Shown here in pieces: positions 7,946 through 15,528 of a DNA stretch of 62,953 nucleotides. The position numbers and the translations under genes were made by a program. A model generated the notes under the pieces. The model saw only the letters and a program-made list of their open reading frames with translations. It did no database searches and was not told where the DNA came from. The first letter of the stretch is position 1; every line of letters begins with the position of its first letter. The stretch comes from Lachnospiraceae bacterium. Lineage in GTDB: Bacteria > Bacillota > Clostridia > Lachnospirales > Lachnospiraceae. The DNA lies in NCBI GenBank assembly GCA_030825115.1, contig JAPJQL010000020.1, forward strand, positions 1 through 62,953, read 5' to 3'.

Positions 7946-9025
7946 ATGGATCAAAAGACAAATGAGATAACAGGGCGGAAGAAGGAGCGAGAAGAGGTTT
8001 TGCAGATGTTGAAACGTGATCCGGTAGTCTATGCCAGGTTTTTGGAACTGACAGAAGATTTCCAGGAAGACCTGATTGCATTCTGTATGGGAAACAAGGG
8101 GCTGAAGATTACGTGGGATCCGGTGTTTAAGGAAATATTCAATCCGGAAGTCCATGCGGACCGGCTGTCAGAGCTGCTTTCGGCAATTTTGAGGCACACG
8201 GTGGAGGTGAGGCGGGGATTGCCGAATGAGTCCAGCCGCCTGACGGCAGAAGGCTCCCTGCTGATCATGGACATTTTGGTAGAACTTGAATCGGGAGGTC
8301 TGGCCAACGTGGAGATGCAGCGCATTGGATACCGTTTTCCGGGGGAGCGGGGGGCATGCTACTCGTCGGACCTGGTGCTCAGGCAATATGCGAGGGCAAA
8401 AGCGGAGATGAAGAAGAATTTCACTTACCGGGAGATGAAAAAAGTCTACACTATCGTTTTGATGGATGAGAGCGGGAGGGAGTTTGGGGAGAAAAAAGAG
8501 TACTACCGCCATCATGCCAGGCAGGTTTTCGATACCGGCCTGAATCTGGAATTGCTACAAGAATACATCTATATCCCATTTGACAAATTTCTTGACATTT
8601 ACCACAAAAACAATCAAAATATAAGTGAGGAACTTGAAGCATGGCTTTTGTTTCTGGCATCAGATGACCCGGCAGACATTGTCCGCCTGACAAAAGCCTA
8701 TCCGAAGTTTCGCGAACTGTATGCAGAGATTGCTGCGTTTCAGCAAAGACCGGAGGAGCTGGTGAATATGTATTCGAAGGCATTGGAGATCATGGACCGG
8801 AATACGGTGCAGTATATGATTGAGGAACAGAAGAAGGAGATTGAGGAGCAGGCAAGGCTGCTGGCAGAAAAGGACAAGGTAATAGCGGAAAAAGACAAGG
8901 CGATGGCGGAAAAAGAAAAAGCGATGGCAGAACACAACAAAGCAATGGCTGAGAAAGACGCACAGCTTGCGGCTCTAAGAGAAAAACTTGAGAATATGAA
9001 TCGGGAAAAAGGAGACGCTTTATGA
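7946..9025 (+). CDS. Rpn-family PD-(D/E)XK nuclease / putative transposase
   Basis: A 359-residue protein of the Rpn (recombination-promoting nuclease) / PD-(D/E)XK transposase-like family, common and multi-copy in Lachnospiraceae. The N-terminal family landmark WDPVFKEIF is at about 50-60, followed by a catalytic-type strand LIMDILVELESGG with NVEMQ (Asp and Glu-x-Gln). After about residue 290 the protein becomes a charged coiled coil built from seven-residue units (AEKDKAM, AEKEKAM, AEHNKAM). The ATG at 7946 follows AGGAGGAG; the upstream in-frame ATG at 7892 has no ribosome site. No terminal inverted repeats were seen, so it is not shown to be a mobile element here. Confidence 0.85.
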   Translation: MDQKTNEITGRKKEREEVLQMLKRDPVVYARFLELTEDFQEDLIAFCMGNKGLKITWDPVFKEIFNPEVHADRLSELLSAILRHTVEVRRGLPNESSRLTAEGSLLIMDILVELESGGLANVEMQRIGYRFPGERGACYSSDLVLRQYARAKAEMKKNFTYREMKKVYTIVLMDESGREFGEKKEYYRHHARQVFDTGLNLELLQEYIYIPFDKFLDIYHKNNQNISEELEAWLLFLASDDPADIVRLTKAYPKFRELYAEIAAFQQRPEELVNMYSKALEIMDRNTVQYMIEEQKKEIEEQARLLAEKDKVIAEKDKAMAEKEKAMAEHNKAMAEKDAQLAALREKLENMNREKGDAL

Positions 9026-9513
9026 TAATCAGGACAGCCGCCATAAAAGACATGCCCCGTCTGTTGGACATCTACAATTATGAAGTGTTAAACGGCATAT
9101 CGACTTTTGACCTGCACCCCAGGACGATGGACGAGCGCATGGAGTGGTTCCGGGAACACAATATTGACAACCACCCGCTCATCGTGGCGGAGGTTGACGG
9201 CATAGCAGTCGGATATGCTTCGCTGTCTTCATACCGTCCCAAGGAGGCATATGCTGCCACGGTAGAGCTGTCGGTGTATGTGGATCCTGAGTACCGGGGG
9301 CAGGGGATTGCCCGCGGTCTGGTTGCCGATATTCTGTCGATCGCCCGTGAACGGGACGACATCCATACCGTGATTTCCGTCATCACTGACGGGAACGATG
9401 CCAGCGTGAAGCTGCATGAGGAATTTGGTTTTGTATTCTGTGGTGCGATGAAAGAAGTGGGTAAAAAATTTGGAAAATTTCTGGGAACCGTGAGTTACCA
9501 GCTCATGGTATAG
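9022..9513 (+). CDS. GNAT N-acetyltransferase, phosphinothricin-acetyltransferase-like
   Basis: A 163-residue Gcn5-related acetyltransferase. The acetyl-CoA pyrophosphate loop is visible in VDPEYRGQGIARGL at about 90-103. The opening RTAAIKDMPRLLDIYNYEV and the STFDLHPRTMDER segment are typical of the PAT/MnaT subgroup, which acetylates small amines such as phosphinothricin, methionine sulfone or sulfoximine. Its ATG overlaps the stop of the Rpn gene (ATGA), so the two are translationally coupled. The substrate cannot be read from the sequence. Confidence 0.85.
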   Translation: MIIRTAAIKDMPRLLDIYNYEVLNGISTFDLHPRTMDERMEWFREHNIDNHPLIVAEVDGIAVGYASLSSYRPKEAYAATVELSVYVDPEYRGQGIARGLVADILSIARERDDIHTVISVITDGNDASVKLHEEFGFVFCGAMKEVGKKFGKFLGTVSYQLMV

Positions 9514-9531
9514 GTTTTTTGATATTTTTTA

Positions 9532-9560
9532 TTGACGTAAGGCTCTTCCTGTGCTATAGT
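9532..9560 (+). promoter_or_regulatory. Promoter of the rpmG-secE-nusG operon
   Basis: TTGACG at 9532-9537, 17 bases, TATAGT at 9555-9560. An inverted repeat GGCTCTTCC/GGAAGAGC (9541-9549 and 9572-9579) brackets the -10 box and the expected start point, which could be an operator or an early leader hairpin. Confidence 0.7.
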
Positions 9561-9678
9561 AATATGGCGAATGGAAGAGCTTAGGTCTTTTTTTTATGCT
9601 CAAAATTGGGTTTGGATCAGCCCGATGCAGGATAAAAATGACCGAAAAACAACGAAAAATTTAGTGGAGGTGGAAGTC

Positions 9679-9828
9679 GTGCGCACAAGAATTACACTGG
9701 CATGTACAGAATGCAAGCAACGTAACTACAACATGACGAAGGATAAGAAGACCCATCCTGATCGCATGGAAACCAAGAAGTATTGTAGATTCTGTAAAAC
9801 ACATACTTTGCACAAGGAAACCAAGTAA
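9679..9828 (+). CDS. rpmG: 50S ribosomal protein L33
   Basis: A 49-residue L33 of the zinc-ribbon type, with CTECK near the N-terminus and CRFC near the C-terminus. Translation most likely begins at GTG (9679), seven bases after GGAGGTGG. The longer in-frame reading from 9571 has no ribosome site and would add unrelated residues. First gene of the conserved rpmG-secE-nusG-rplK-rplA order. Confidence 0.95.
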   Translation: MRTRITLACTECKQRNYNMTKDKKTHPDRMETKKYCRFCKTHTLHKETK

Positions 9829-9840
9829 GAGGTGTAAAAT

Positions 9841-10050
9841 ATGGGAGAAACTGCAAATACCAGTACTGAGAAGGCTCCGAAAAAGAGCTTTGTCAAAGGG
9901 TTAAAAGCTGAGTTCAAGAAAATCGTATGGCCTGACCAGGAGACAGTAACCAAACAGACCATCACCGTACTGGCGGTGTCTGTAGCTCTCGGATTAATTA
10001 TCGGCATCCTGGATTTTGTTATCAAATGGGGCCTCAGCTTCATTATCTAA
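9841..10050 (+). CDS. secE: Preprotein translocase subunit SecE
   Basis: A 69-residue SecE of the short Gram-positive type. It has a basic amphipathic segment ending KAEFKKIVWPDQETVTKQT and a single C-terminal membrane span. SecE clamps SecY in the SecYEG channel. It starts 12 bases after rpmG, with GAGGTG as the ribosome site, and is followed 19 bases later by nusG. Confidence 0.95.
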   Translation: MGETANTSTEKAPKKSFVKGLKAEFKKIVWPDQETVTKQTITVLAVSVALGLIIGILDFVIKWGLSFII

Positions 10051-10069
10051 TTAAAGCGAGGGTGATGCT

Positions 10070-10585
10070 ATGTCAGAAGCAAGGTGGTATGTAGTTCATA
10101 CCTATTCAGGCTACGAGAACAAGGTAAAAGTAGACATTGAAAAAACGATTGAGAACCGCAACCTTCAGGACCAGATCCTGGAAGTGTCCGTCCCGATGCT
10201 GGAAGTGGCAGAGTTAAAAAACGGCGTTGAGAAACTTGCCGACAAAAAGATGTTCCCGGGTTATGTGCTGATTCACATGGTCATGAATGATGACACATGG
10301 TATGTTGTGCGCAATACCCGCGGTGTGACAGGCTTTGTCGGGCCGGGTTCCAAGCCGGTGCCTCTGACGGAAGAGGAGATGGTCAGCCTGGGCTTTGGCA
10401 AGAAGGAAGCGATTGCAGCTTTCGAGTTGGGCGATACCATCGTGGTTACTGCCGGCGCATGGAAAGATACCATCGGCGCTGTCAAATCCATCAACGATGC
10501 GAAGAAGACTCTGATCATCAATGTCGAGATGTTCGGCCGTGAAACACCGGTTGAACTGAACTTCACGGAAGTGAAGAAAATGTGA
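10070..10585 (+). CDS. nusG: Transcription termination/antitermination factor NusG
   Basis: A 171-residue NusG with an NGN domain (ARWYVVHTYSGYENKVK at the start, then DKKMFPGYVLIHM and VRNTRGVTGFVG) and a C-terminal KOW domain (GDTIVVTAGAWKDTIGAV). It binds RNA polymerase, modulates pausing and couples transcription to ribosomes or Rho. It is followed by a leader region holding an L1-binding mimic before rplK. Confidence 0.97.
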   Translation: MSEARWYVVHTYSGYENKVKVDIEKTIENRNLQDQILEVSVPMLEVAELKNGVEKLADKKMFPGYVLIHMVMNDDTWYVVRNTRGVTGFVGPGSKPVPLTEEEMVSLGFGKKEAIAAFELGDTIVVTAGAWKDTIGAVKSINDAKKTLIINVEMFGRETPVELNFTEVKKM

Positions 10586-10669
10586 TCGCAGACAATACGT
10601 GTGCGGTCATGACGTAACAAAGAGACAGACCGGGCAGGTTCCGGTCACGGCACAGGCTTGTGCCGGCTC

Positions 10670-10697
10670 GTGGGAGGGAAATCCCCGACAATACCAC
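10670..10697 (+). promoter_or_regulatory. L1-binding site mimic in the rplK leader
   Basis: The sequence GTGGGAGGGAAATCCCC followed by GACAATACCAC folds into a closing GTGG/CCAC stem, a GGGA/TCCC hairpin and the asymmetric GACAAT bulge. From memory of rRNA, this resembles the L1-stalk segment of 23S rRNA (GGUGGGAGG ... CCGAC..AAUACCACC). Free L1 binding here would shut down translation of the L11-L1 operon, the known autoregulation. It lies 10 bases before the rplK ribosome site. Confidence 0.8.
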
Positions 10698-10716
10698 ATT
10701 ATAGGAGGTCATTATC

Positions 10717-11142
10717 ATGGCAAAGAAAGTAACTGGTTACATCAAATTACAGATTCCGGCAGGCAAGGCTACTCCTGCTCCGCCAGTTGGTCCTGCACTG
10801 GGTCAGCACGGCGTTAATATTGTGCAGTTCACCAAAGAGTTCAACGCAAGAACTGCAGACCAGGGCGATTTAATCATCCCGGTTGTTATCACTGTATACG
10901 CAGACAGAAGCTTCAGCTTCGTTACTAAGACTCCGCCGGCTGCTGTTTTGTTAAAGAAGGCTTGCAAGCTGAAATCCGGTTCTGCAGCTCCCAACAAAAC
11001 AAAAGTAGCTACCATCTCCAAGGCTGATCTGCAGAAGATCGCTGAGACCAAGATGCCTGACTTAAATGCAGCAAGTCTGGAAGCAGCTATGAGCATGATT
11101 GCAGGTACTGCAAGAAGTATGGGTATCACTGTTGAGGAATAA
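10717..11142 (+). CDS. rplK: 50S ribosomal protein L11
   Basis: A 141-residue L11, with the N-terminal proline-rich motif GKATPAPPVGPALGQHGVNI and the C-terminal rRNA-binding domain. It forms the stalk base with the L10-L12 complex and is needed for RelA/stringent signalling. AGGAGGTC precedes the ATG. Confidence 0.97.
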   Translation: MAKKVTGYIKLQIPAGKATPAPPVGPALGQHGVNIVQFTKEFNARTADQGDLIIPVVITVYADRSFSFVTKTPPAAVLLKKACKLKSGSAAPNKTKVATISKADLQKIAETKMPDLNAASLEAAMSMIAGTARSMGITVEE

Positions 11143-11190
11143 TCGTTATTCCAATATTCCGATATAGAAGCGAGATGACAATTTAGATAC

Positions 11191-11218
11191 GTGGGAGGGA
11201 CATCCCCGACAATACCAC
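11191..11218 (+). promoter_or_regulatory. Second L1-binding mimic, before rplA
   Basis: Nearly identical to 10670-10697, with one base different (GTGGGAGGGACATCCCC then GACAATACCAC). It sits directly before the AGGAGG of rplA, so L1 could occlude its own ribosome site. Confidence 0.8.
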
Positions 11219-11235
11219 TAGGAGGTTATTTTATC

Positions 11236-11931
11236 ATGAAACATGGAAAAAGATATGTAGAAGCGGCTAAATCTGTAGACCGTGCGAATCTTTATGATAC
11301 AGCAGACGCCATTGCACTGGTAAAGAAGACTGCTGTTGCTAAATTTGATGAAACCATTGAGGCTCATATCAGAACCGGTTGTGACGGACGTCACGCTGAC
11401 CAGCAGATCCGTGGTGCAGTAGTTCTGCCGCACGGTACTGGTAAAGTAGTTCGTATCCTGGTATTCGCTAAGGGACCGAAGGCTGACGAGGCACTGGCTG
11501 CAGGCGCTGACTTTGTAGGCGCTGAGGAGCTGATCCCGAAGATCCAGAACGAAGGATGGTTAGATTTCGACGTAGTTGTAGCTACTCCGGATATGATGGG
11601 CGTTGTTGGACGTCTGGGTCGTGTACTGGGACCGAAGGGCTTAATGCCGAACCCGAAGGCTGGTACCGTTACCATGGATGTTACCAAGGCTATCAACGAT
11701 ATCAAAGCTGGTAAGATTGAGTACAGACTTGACAAGACCAACATTATCCACGTGCCAGTGGGTAAAGCTTCTTTCACTGAGGAGCAGTTAGCGGACAACT
11801 TCCAGACGCTTATGGATGCAATCGTTAAGGCAAAACCGGCTACCCTGAAGGGCGCTTACTTAAAGAGCGTTACCCTGACCTCTACCATGGGCCCGGGCGT
11901 TAAGCTGAACGTAGCTAAGATGATTGGCTAA
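11236..11931 (+). CDS. rplA: 50S ribosomal protein L1
   Basis: A 231-residue L1 with the two-domain pattern. Visible landmarks are TGCDGRHADQQIRGAVVLPHGTG shortened in domain I, and GVVGRLGRVLGPKGLMPNPK in domain II. The ATG at 11236 follows AGGAGG; an in-frame start 45 bases upstream would run through the L1-binding mimic and is rejected. L1 binds the mobile E-site stalk and represses its own mRNA. Confidence 0.97.
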   Translation: MKHGKRYVEAAKSVDRANLYDTADAIALVKKTAVAKFDETIEAHIRTGCDGRHADQQIRGAVVLPHGTGKVVRILVFAKGPKADEALAAGADFVGAEELIPKIQNEGWLDFDVVVATPDMMGVVGRLGRVLGPKGLMPNPKAGTVTMDVTKAINDIKAGKIEYRLDKTNIIHVPVGKASFTEEQLADNFQTLMDAIVKAKPATLKGAYLKSVTLTSTMGPGVKLNVAKMIG

Positions 11932-11948
11932 TCGTTGCGAAAAAACGG

Positions 11949-11977
11949 TTGACAATTCCAATATAGTATGTTATCAT
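11949..11977 (+). promoter_or_regulatory. Promoter of the rplJ-rplL operon
   Basis: Perfect TTGACA at 11949-11954, 17 bases, TATCAT at 11972-11977. Transcription would start just ahead of the L10 leader. Confidence 0.8.
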
Positions 11978-11984
11978 ACACAAG

Positions 11985-12056
11985 TATTGACTGCCGAAGA
12001 CAGCAGGTGCCGTAAGGCATAAGGTTACAGCCGCCTGCCGAGGAACGTACAATTCT
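11985..12056 (+). ncRNA. Ribosomal L10 leader
   Basis: The structured leader that binds L10(L12)4 in Firmicutes. Recognisable parts are GAAGACAGCAGGTGCCG, AAGGCATAAGG, and CCGCCTGCCGAGGAACG, which pair as AGCAGG...CCTGC around the kink-turn region. It is placed between the rplJ promoter and an attenuator hairpin. Confidence 0.85.
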
Positions 12057-12078
12057 TAAACTATTTATGAATTTACAG

Positions 12079-12108
12079 ACCTCTCTGCCCTCGGGTGGGG
12101 AGGTTTTT
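12079..12108 (+). terminator. Attenuator hairpin in the rplJ leader
   Basis: ACCTC ... GAGGT with a G/C-rich interior followed by five T. It lies between the L10 leader and rplJ, the position of a conditional terminator controlling the operon. Confidence 0.75.
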
Positions 12109-12225
12109 CCGTGCAGTCTCCAATGCCGGATTTCTTTTTGATATCTGGCCCGCGGGCATCAGCCCGGACCGGGGAACCGGTACTGGCACTGCCGACGCGA
12201 GAAATAAAACAGGAGGGAAATATTC

Positions 12226-12717
12226 ATGGCAAAAGTTGAGTTAAAACAGCCTATCGTAGCAGAAATCGCTGAGTTACTGAACGGTGCACAGACAGCAGTT
12301 GTCGTTGACTACCGTGGTCTTACCGTTGCTCAGGATACCGCGCTTCGTAAGCAGTTAAGAGAAGCTGGTATTACTTATAAAGTATATAAGAATACCATGA
12401 TCAGACGTGCTGCTGAAGGAACCGCATTTGCTGCTTTGGATCCTCATTTAGAGGGACCGACCGCAATCGCTGTATCCAAGACAGACGCTACTGCTCCGGC
12501 AAGAATTCTTGCTGAGTTTGCAAAGAAAGCAGACAAACTGGAGATCAAAGGCGGTATCGTAGAGGATACTTACTACGATGCAAAGGGAATGCAGGCAATC
12601 GCAACCATTCCGTCCAGAGAAGTACTTCTGGGCCGCTTGCTGGGAAGCATGCAGTCTCCGATTGCAAACTTCGCACGTGTGCTTAATCAGATTGCAGAAA
12701 AGAACGCAGAGGCATGA
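12226..12717 (+). CDS. rplJ: 50S ribosomal protein L10
   Basis: A 163-residue L10. The family core VVVDYRGLTVAQDTALRKQL and YKVYKNTMIRRA is visible, and the C-terminal helix ends LNQIAEKNAEA, the site carrying L7/L12 dimers. AGGAGG precedes the ATG. The leader holds the L10-binding structure, so synthesis is autoregulated. Confidence 0.97.
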   Translation: MAKVELKQPIVAEIAELLNGAQTAVVVDYRGLTVAQDTALRKQLREAGITYKVYKNTMIRRAAEGTAFAALDPHLEGPTAIAVSKTDATAPARILAEFAKKADKLEIKGGIVEDTYYDAKGMQAIATIPSREVLLGRLLGSMQSPIANFARVLNQIAEKNAEA

Positions 12718-12878
12718 ATTTCTTAATGAATTGCCATCCCTTCAGGGATGTCAATGAATTTAGAAATTCAGCCGTTCGATGACCAACGGGAATCGAACAT
12801 CCTTATGAAACGTAGTGGGACGCAAAAAAGTACCCACACTCAATTCAAAGAAAATAATATCAAATGGAGGAAATTAAA

Positions 12879-13250
12879 ATGGCAAAGTTAACCACCGCAG
12901 AGTTTATCGAAGCTATCAAAGAGTTATCCGTATTAGAGCTGAACGAGTTAGTAAAAGCATGTGAGGAAGAGTTCGGCGTATCCGCAGCAGCAGGCGTAGT
13001 TGTTGCAGCAGCAGGCCCGGCAGAGGCAGCTGAGGAGAAGACCGAGTTCGACGTAGAGCTGACCGAGGTTGGCCCGAACAAAGTTAAAGTTATCAAAGTT
13101 GTACGTGAAGCTACCGGTCTTGGTCTGAAAGAGGCTAAGGATGTAGTTGACGGTGCACCGAAAGTCCTGAAAGAGGGCGTTTCTAAGGAAGAGGCTGAGC
13201 AGCTGAAGACTACCTTAGAGGCTGAGGGCGCAAAAGTTACCCTGAAATAA
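12879..13250 (+). CDS. rplL: 50S ribosomal protein L7/L12
   Basis: A 123-residue L7/L12. The N-terminal dimerisation domain, an Ala-rich hinge (residues about 35-52) and the C-terminal factor-binding domain (VIKVVREATGLGLKEAKDVV) are all visible. The ATG at 12879 follows TGGAGGAAA. It ends the operon at a strong terminator. Confidence 0.97.
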   Translation: MAKLTTAEFIEAIKELSVLELNELVKACEEEFGVSAAAGVVVAAAGPAEAAEEKTEFDVELTEVGPNKVKVIKVVREATGLGLKEAKDVVDGAPKVLKEGVSKEEAEQLKTTLEAEGAKVTLK

Positions 13251-13274
13251 TAACAACAAAATTGATTGTTTTGG

Positions 13275-13306
13275 CCGGAATCTGTGCAGACAGGTTCCGG
13301 TTTTTT
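13275..13306 (+). terminator. Terminator after rplL
   Basis: An 11-bp stem CCGGAATCTGT/ACAGGTTCCGG (one T-G pair) with loop GCAG and six T. Confidence 0.92.
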
Positions 13307-13310
13307 GTTT

Positions 13311-13437
13311 CATAGGAAAGTGCGTCCTATGAAATCAAAAACGCTCCACGAGGATTGCACTGCGGGGGAAATGAGAGATGTCGCTATAGCGACCCGCCGC
13401 AGGCGGAGAATCCCGTGAGCGGGATTCTTTCTTGATT
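13311..13437. repeat. Cluster of short palindromes (REP-like intergenic element)
   Basis: Four perfect small inverted repeats in a row: CATAGGA/TCCTATG, the 14-bp palindrome GTCGCTATAGCGAC, CCGCC/GGCGG, and GAATCCCG/CGGGATTC. There is no open frame of note. The pattern is like dispersed palindromic elements in Clostridia genomes. No second copy was found in this window. Confidence 0.6.
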
Positions 13438-13451
13438 GCGGTATATTTTTC

Positions 13452-13480
13452 TTGCAATTTTCCTGGAACTAAGCTACAAT
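13452..13480 (+). promoter_or_regulatory. Promoter of the LysR gene
   Basis: TTGCAA at 13452-13457, 17 bases, TACAAT at 13475-13480. Confidence 0.55.
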
Positions 13481-13548
13481 AAATCTATCGAAATAAATGA
13501 ACTATTACTAAAAATACATCAAATAAAATGATATAAAGAACATACCAC

Positions 13549-14433
13549 ATGGAAATCAGAACTCTGTTAACATTCATAAAGGTAGCAGAAGAGCAAAGCC
13601 TTTCCAAAGCTGCGAAGCAGTTAGGGTATGCACAGTCCACCGTAACGATGCAGATGCAGCAGCTGGAACAGGAGCTTGGAGTCGCACTGTATGAGCGGAT
13701 CGGCAGGCAGATTCGGATTACCCAGGAAGGGCATGAGTTTCTTTCATATGCTGCACATATTGTTAAGACTTCCCAGGAAGCATTGCAGATTGGCAAGGGG
13801 AAGCAGAATGCGGTCAGCGGCAGCCTGCGCCTTGGGGCGGCTGATTCCATAGACGAAGAGAGGCTGGCCGGATTTCTTCACCGGTACAGATTCCTGTACC
13901 CTGATGTCCGCATCCATGTCCGCAGCGGGGACACTGGCAGGCTGACCCAGATGCTGCTCCGCAATGAGATCGATTTGATGATGACCGTCGATCATTTTTT
14001 GAATGAACCGGCTTTGATCCATGCCTGTGATCAGATCCGGACGGTACATTTTGCGGTGTCTCCGGACCACCCTCTTGCCAGAGTTTCGTCACCCGACTTA
14101 AAGACGATTCTGTCCTATCCTTTGCTGCGCGGAGACTTAAGCAGCGCCTGTGAACGGAATCTGGAGGCGGAGATGGCTGCGGCCGGTCTGAAGCCGAAGA
14201 ACTGGATGGAGATAGAGAACAGGAAGCTGATCCTTGGCTTGGTCCGGTACGGGGACGGGATTGCCCTGATGCCGGATGATGCAGTACAGAAGCTGGCAGA
14301 CAGTGGCCAGTTGGTACGGCTGGATTACGAGCTGCAGGGCGCGGTGCTGTGGCAGCAAACTCTTTACCATAGAAATAAATGGCTGACTGGAGCAATGAAC
14401 GCATGGATCAATATGTTGGAGGAAGCAGGATGA
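13549..14433 (+). CDS. LysR-family transcriptional regulator
   Basis: A 294-residue LysR-type regulator. The N-terminal winged helix-turn-helix (residues 1-60, with QSLSKAAKQLGYAQSTVTMQMQQLE) is followed by a linker helix and a two-lobed effector-binding domain. No strong ribosome site precedes the ATG, so it may be weakly expressed. No divergent partner gene is next to it, which hides the likely target. The effector is unknown. Confidence 0.88.
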   Translation: MEIRTLLTFIKVAEEQSLSKAAKQLGYAQSTVTMQMQQLEQELGVALYERIGRQIRITQEGHEFLSYAAHIVKTSQEALQIGKGKQNAVSGSLRLGAADSIDEERLAGFLHRYRFLYPDVRIHVRSGDTGRLTQMLLRNEIDLMMTVDHFLNEPALIHACDQIRTVHFAVSPDHPLARVSSPDLKTILSYPLLRGDLSSACERNLEAEMAAAGLKPKNWMEIENRKLILGLVRYGDGIALMPDDAVQKLADSGQLVRLDYELQGAVLWQQTLYHRNKWLTGAMNAWINMLEEAG

Positions 14434-14532
14434 GAATACCCTGGCAGAGCATATCCTGTTTTATGTCCGCTCAGACAGCGGGTATGTGTATCAACGAGAC
14501 AATATCCCATTTACCGGGTTACAATAGCATTT

Positions 14533-14566
14533 GTGCGCCGCCAAAGGACTCTCCCCGGCGGCGCAC
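14533..14566 (+). terminator. GC-rich hairpin after the LysR gene
   Basis: A 10-bp perfect stem GTGCGCCGCC/GGCGGCGCAC lies 100 bases after the LysR stop codon. No T run follows, so termination is not certain. Confidence 0.5.
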
Positions 14567-14584
14567 CCATCACACAAAAATCAC

Positions 14585-14613
14585 TTGACACCTTCCCCGA
14601 CAGGTGATAGAAT
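14585..14613 (+). promoter_or_regulatory. Cold-shock gene promoter
   Basis: Perfect TTGACA at 14585-14590, 17 bases, TAGAAT at 14608-14613. The transcript leader to the ATG at 14747 is about 127 bases. Confidence 0.75.
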
Positions 14614-14643
14614 ACAAATGTATTTTGTTATGAGCTTTTGATT

Positions 14644-14702
14644 CACATATTTTTGTAAGTCATGAAGTGCATTCACGATTTACAAAAATATGTGATTTTT
14701 TT
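14644..14702 (+). terminator. Terminator-like hairpin in the cold-shock gene leader
   Basis: A 15-bp perfect stem CACATATTTTTGTAA/TTACAAAAATATGTG with a 21-base loop, followed by a run of seven T. It lies between the promoter and the gene, so it is a candidate attenuator or thermosensor rather than a plain terminator. Confidence 0.75.
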
Positions 14703-14746
14703 GTTTCAGAAGAAATACAAATAATAATTTTTAGGAGGTACCACTC

Positions 14747-14950
14747 ATGAATAACGGTACAGTTAAATGGTTTAACGCAACAAAAGGATATGGCTTCATC
14801 ACCAACGACGAGACTGGCGAGGAAGTATTCGTACACTTCTCCGGCATCGTAGCTGATGGCTACAAGAGCCTGGAAGATGGTCAGAAAGTTACTTTCGATA
14901 CCGCTGAAGGAAACCGTGGCCTGCAGGCAGTTAACGTAACCTTAGCATAA
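14747..14950 (+). CDS. Cold-shock domain protein
   Basis: A 67-residue single cold-shock domain, binding single-stranded RNA or DNA as a chaperone and antiterminator. RNP1 (KGYGFI) and RNP2 (VFVHF) are intact, and it starts NGTVKWFNATKGYGF. TAGGAGGTA precedes the ATG. It has its own promoter and a long structured leader, which suggests regulation at the RNA level as in other csp genes. Csp family; subtype undetermined. Confidence 0.95.
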   Translation: MNNGTVKWFNATKGYGFITNDETGEEVFVHFSGIVADGYKSLEDGQKVTFDTAEGNRGLQAVNVTLA

Positions 14951-14966
14951 TTTACGAGACGACATA

Positions 14967-15001
14967 GAAAAAAGCTGGTGCGATGAGCAGCAGCTTTTTT
15001 T
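14967..15001 (+). terminator. Terminator after the cold-shock gene
   Basis: AAAAAAGCTG ... CAGCTTTTTT stem with flanking A/T runs. It is bidirectional and lies between the convergent csp and XRE genes. Confidence 0.85.
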
Positions 15002-15030
15002 GTACCGTTCTCCGGCCTGCGGCGCGGGTG

Positions 15031-15369
15031 TTACCGTCTTCGTCTCAGGCTTGTTTTCAACGCCTTCACCATATCTGCGATAATCCGGATCTCCTCTTCG
15101 GAGCAGTCCGATATCTCGCGGCCGATCTCGTTCTCAAACTGGTAACGGGACTGGACGAGGCTGTCGCAGAGCAGTTCGTCCATCGAACACTCAAGGATAT
15201 TGGCGATCCGGGTCAGCGTAGGAAGGCTGACCTTTGTGTTTCCGGTCTCGATGTGGCTCATATGAGGGGTTGACAGATTGACCAGTTCGGCAAGCATGTC
15301 CTGGGTCATCCTCTTTTCAATTCGGAATTTTTTGATTCTCAGGCCGATGTCGTTATAGTTCAGTTCCAT
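15031..15369 (-). CDS. XRE-family helix-turn-helix regulator
   Basis: A 112-residue protein with an HTH_XRE domain at about 8-65 (GLRIKKFRIEKRMTQDMLAEL, then STPHMSHIETGNTKVSLPTL shortened), resembling phage-repressor and SinR-like regulators. The C-terminal part is acidic then helical (CSEEEIRIIADMVKALKTSL). It is divergent from the diguanylate cyclase gene, with about 160 bases between the starts, so it might control that gene; this is inference from position. Confidence 0.88.
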   Translation of the reverse strand: MELNYNDIGLRIKKFRIEKRMTQDMLAELVNLSTPHMSHIETGNTKVSLPTLTRIANILECSMDELLCDSLVQSRYQFENEIGREISDCSEEEIRIIADMVKALKTSLRRRR

Positions 15370-15528
15370 ATGCTCCCTCCTTATGCTTCAATCTTATTAT
15401 GTACGTCTATTGTATCGGGATTCAACTTGTGTTATAATAATTTGAAAAGACAGTTTGTGCATCTAAATAAATATACGGAAAATTTTTGGCAGCCAAAAAA
15501 TGGAAACAGTATTTCAGCAGGTGGGGAC

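Noticed and set aside
7946..9025. Rpn gene as an insertion sequence
   Set aside because: No terminal inverted repeats or target duplications were seen around it. Rpn proteins are commonly chromosomal, so it is listed as a plain gene.
13311..13437. Palindromes as the terminator of the rplJ-rplL operon
   Set aside because: A strong terminator with six T already lies at 13275-13306, and these palindromes have no T runs.
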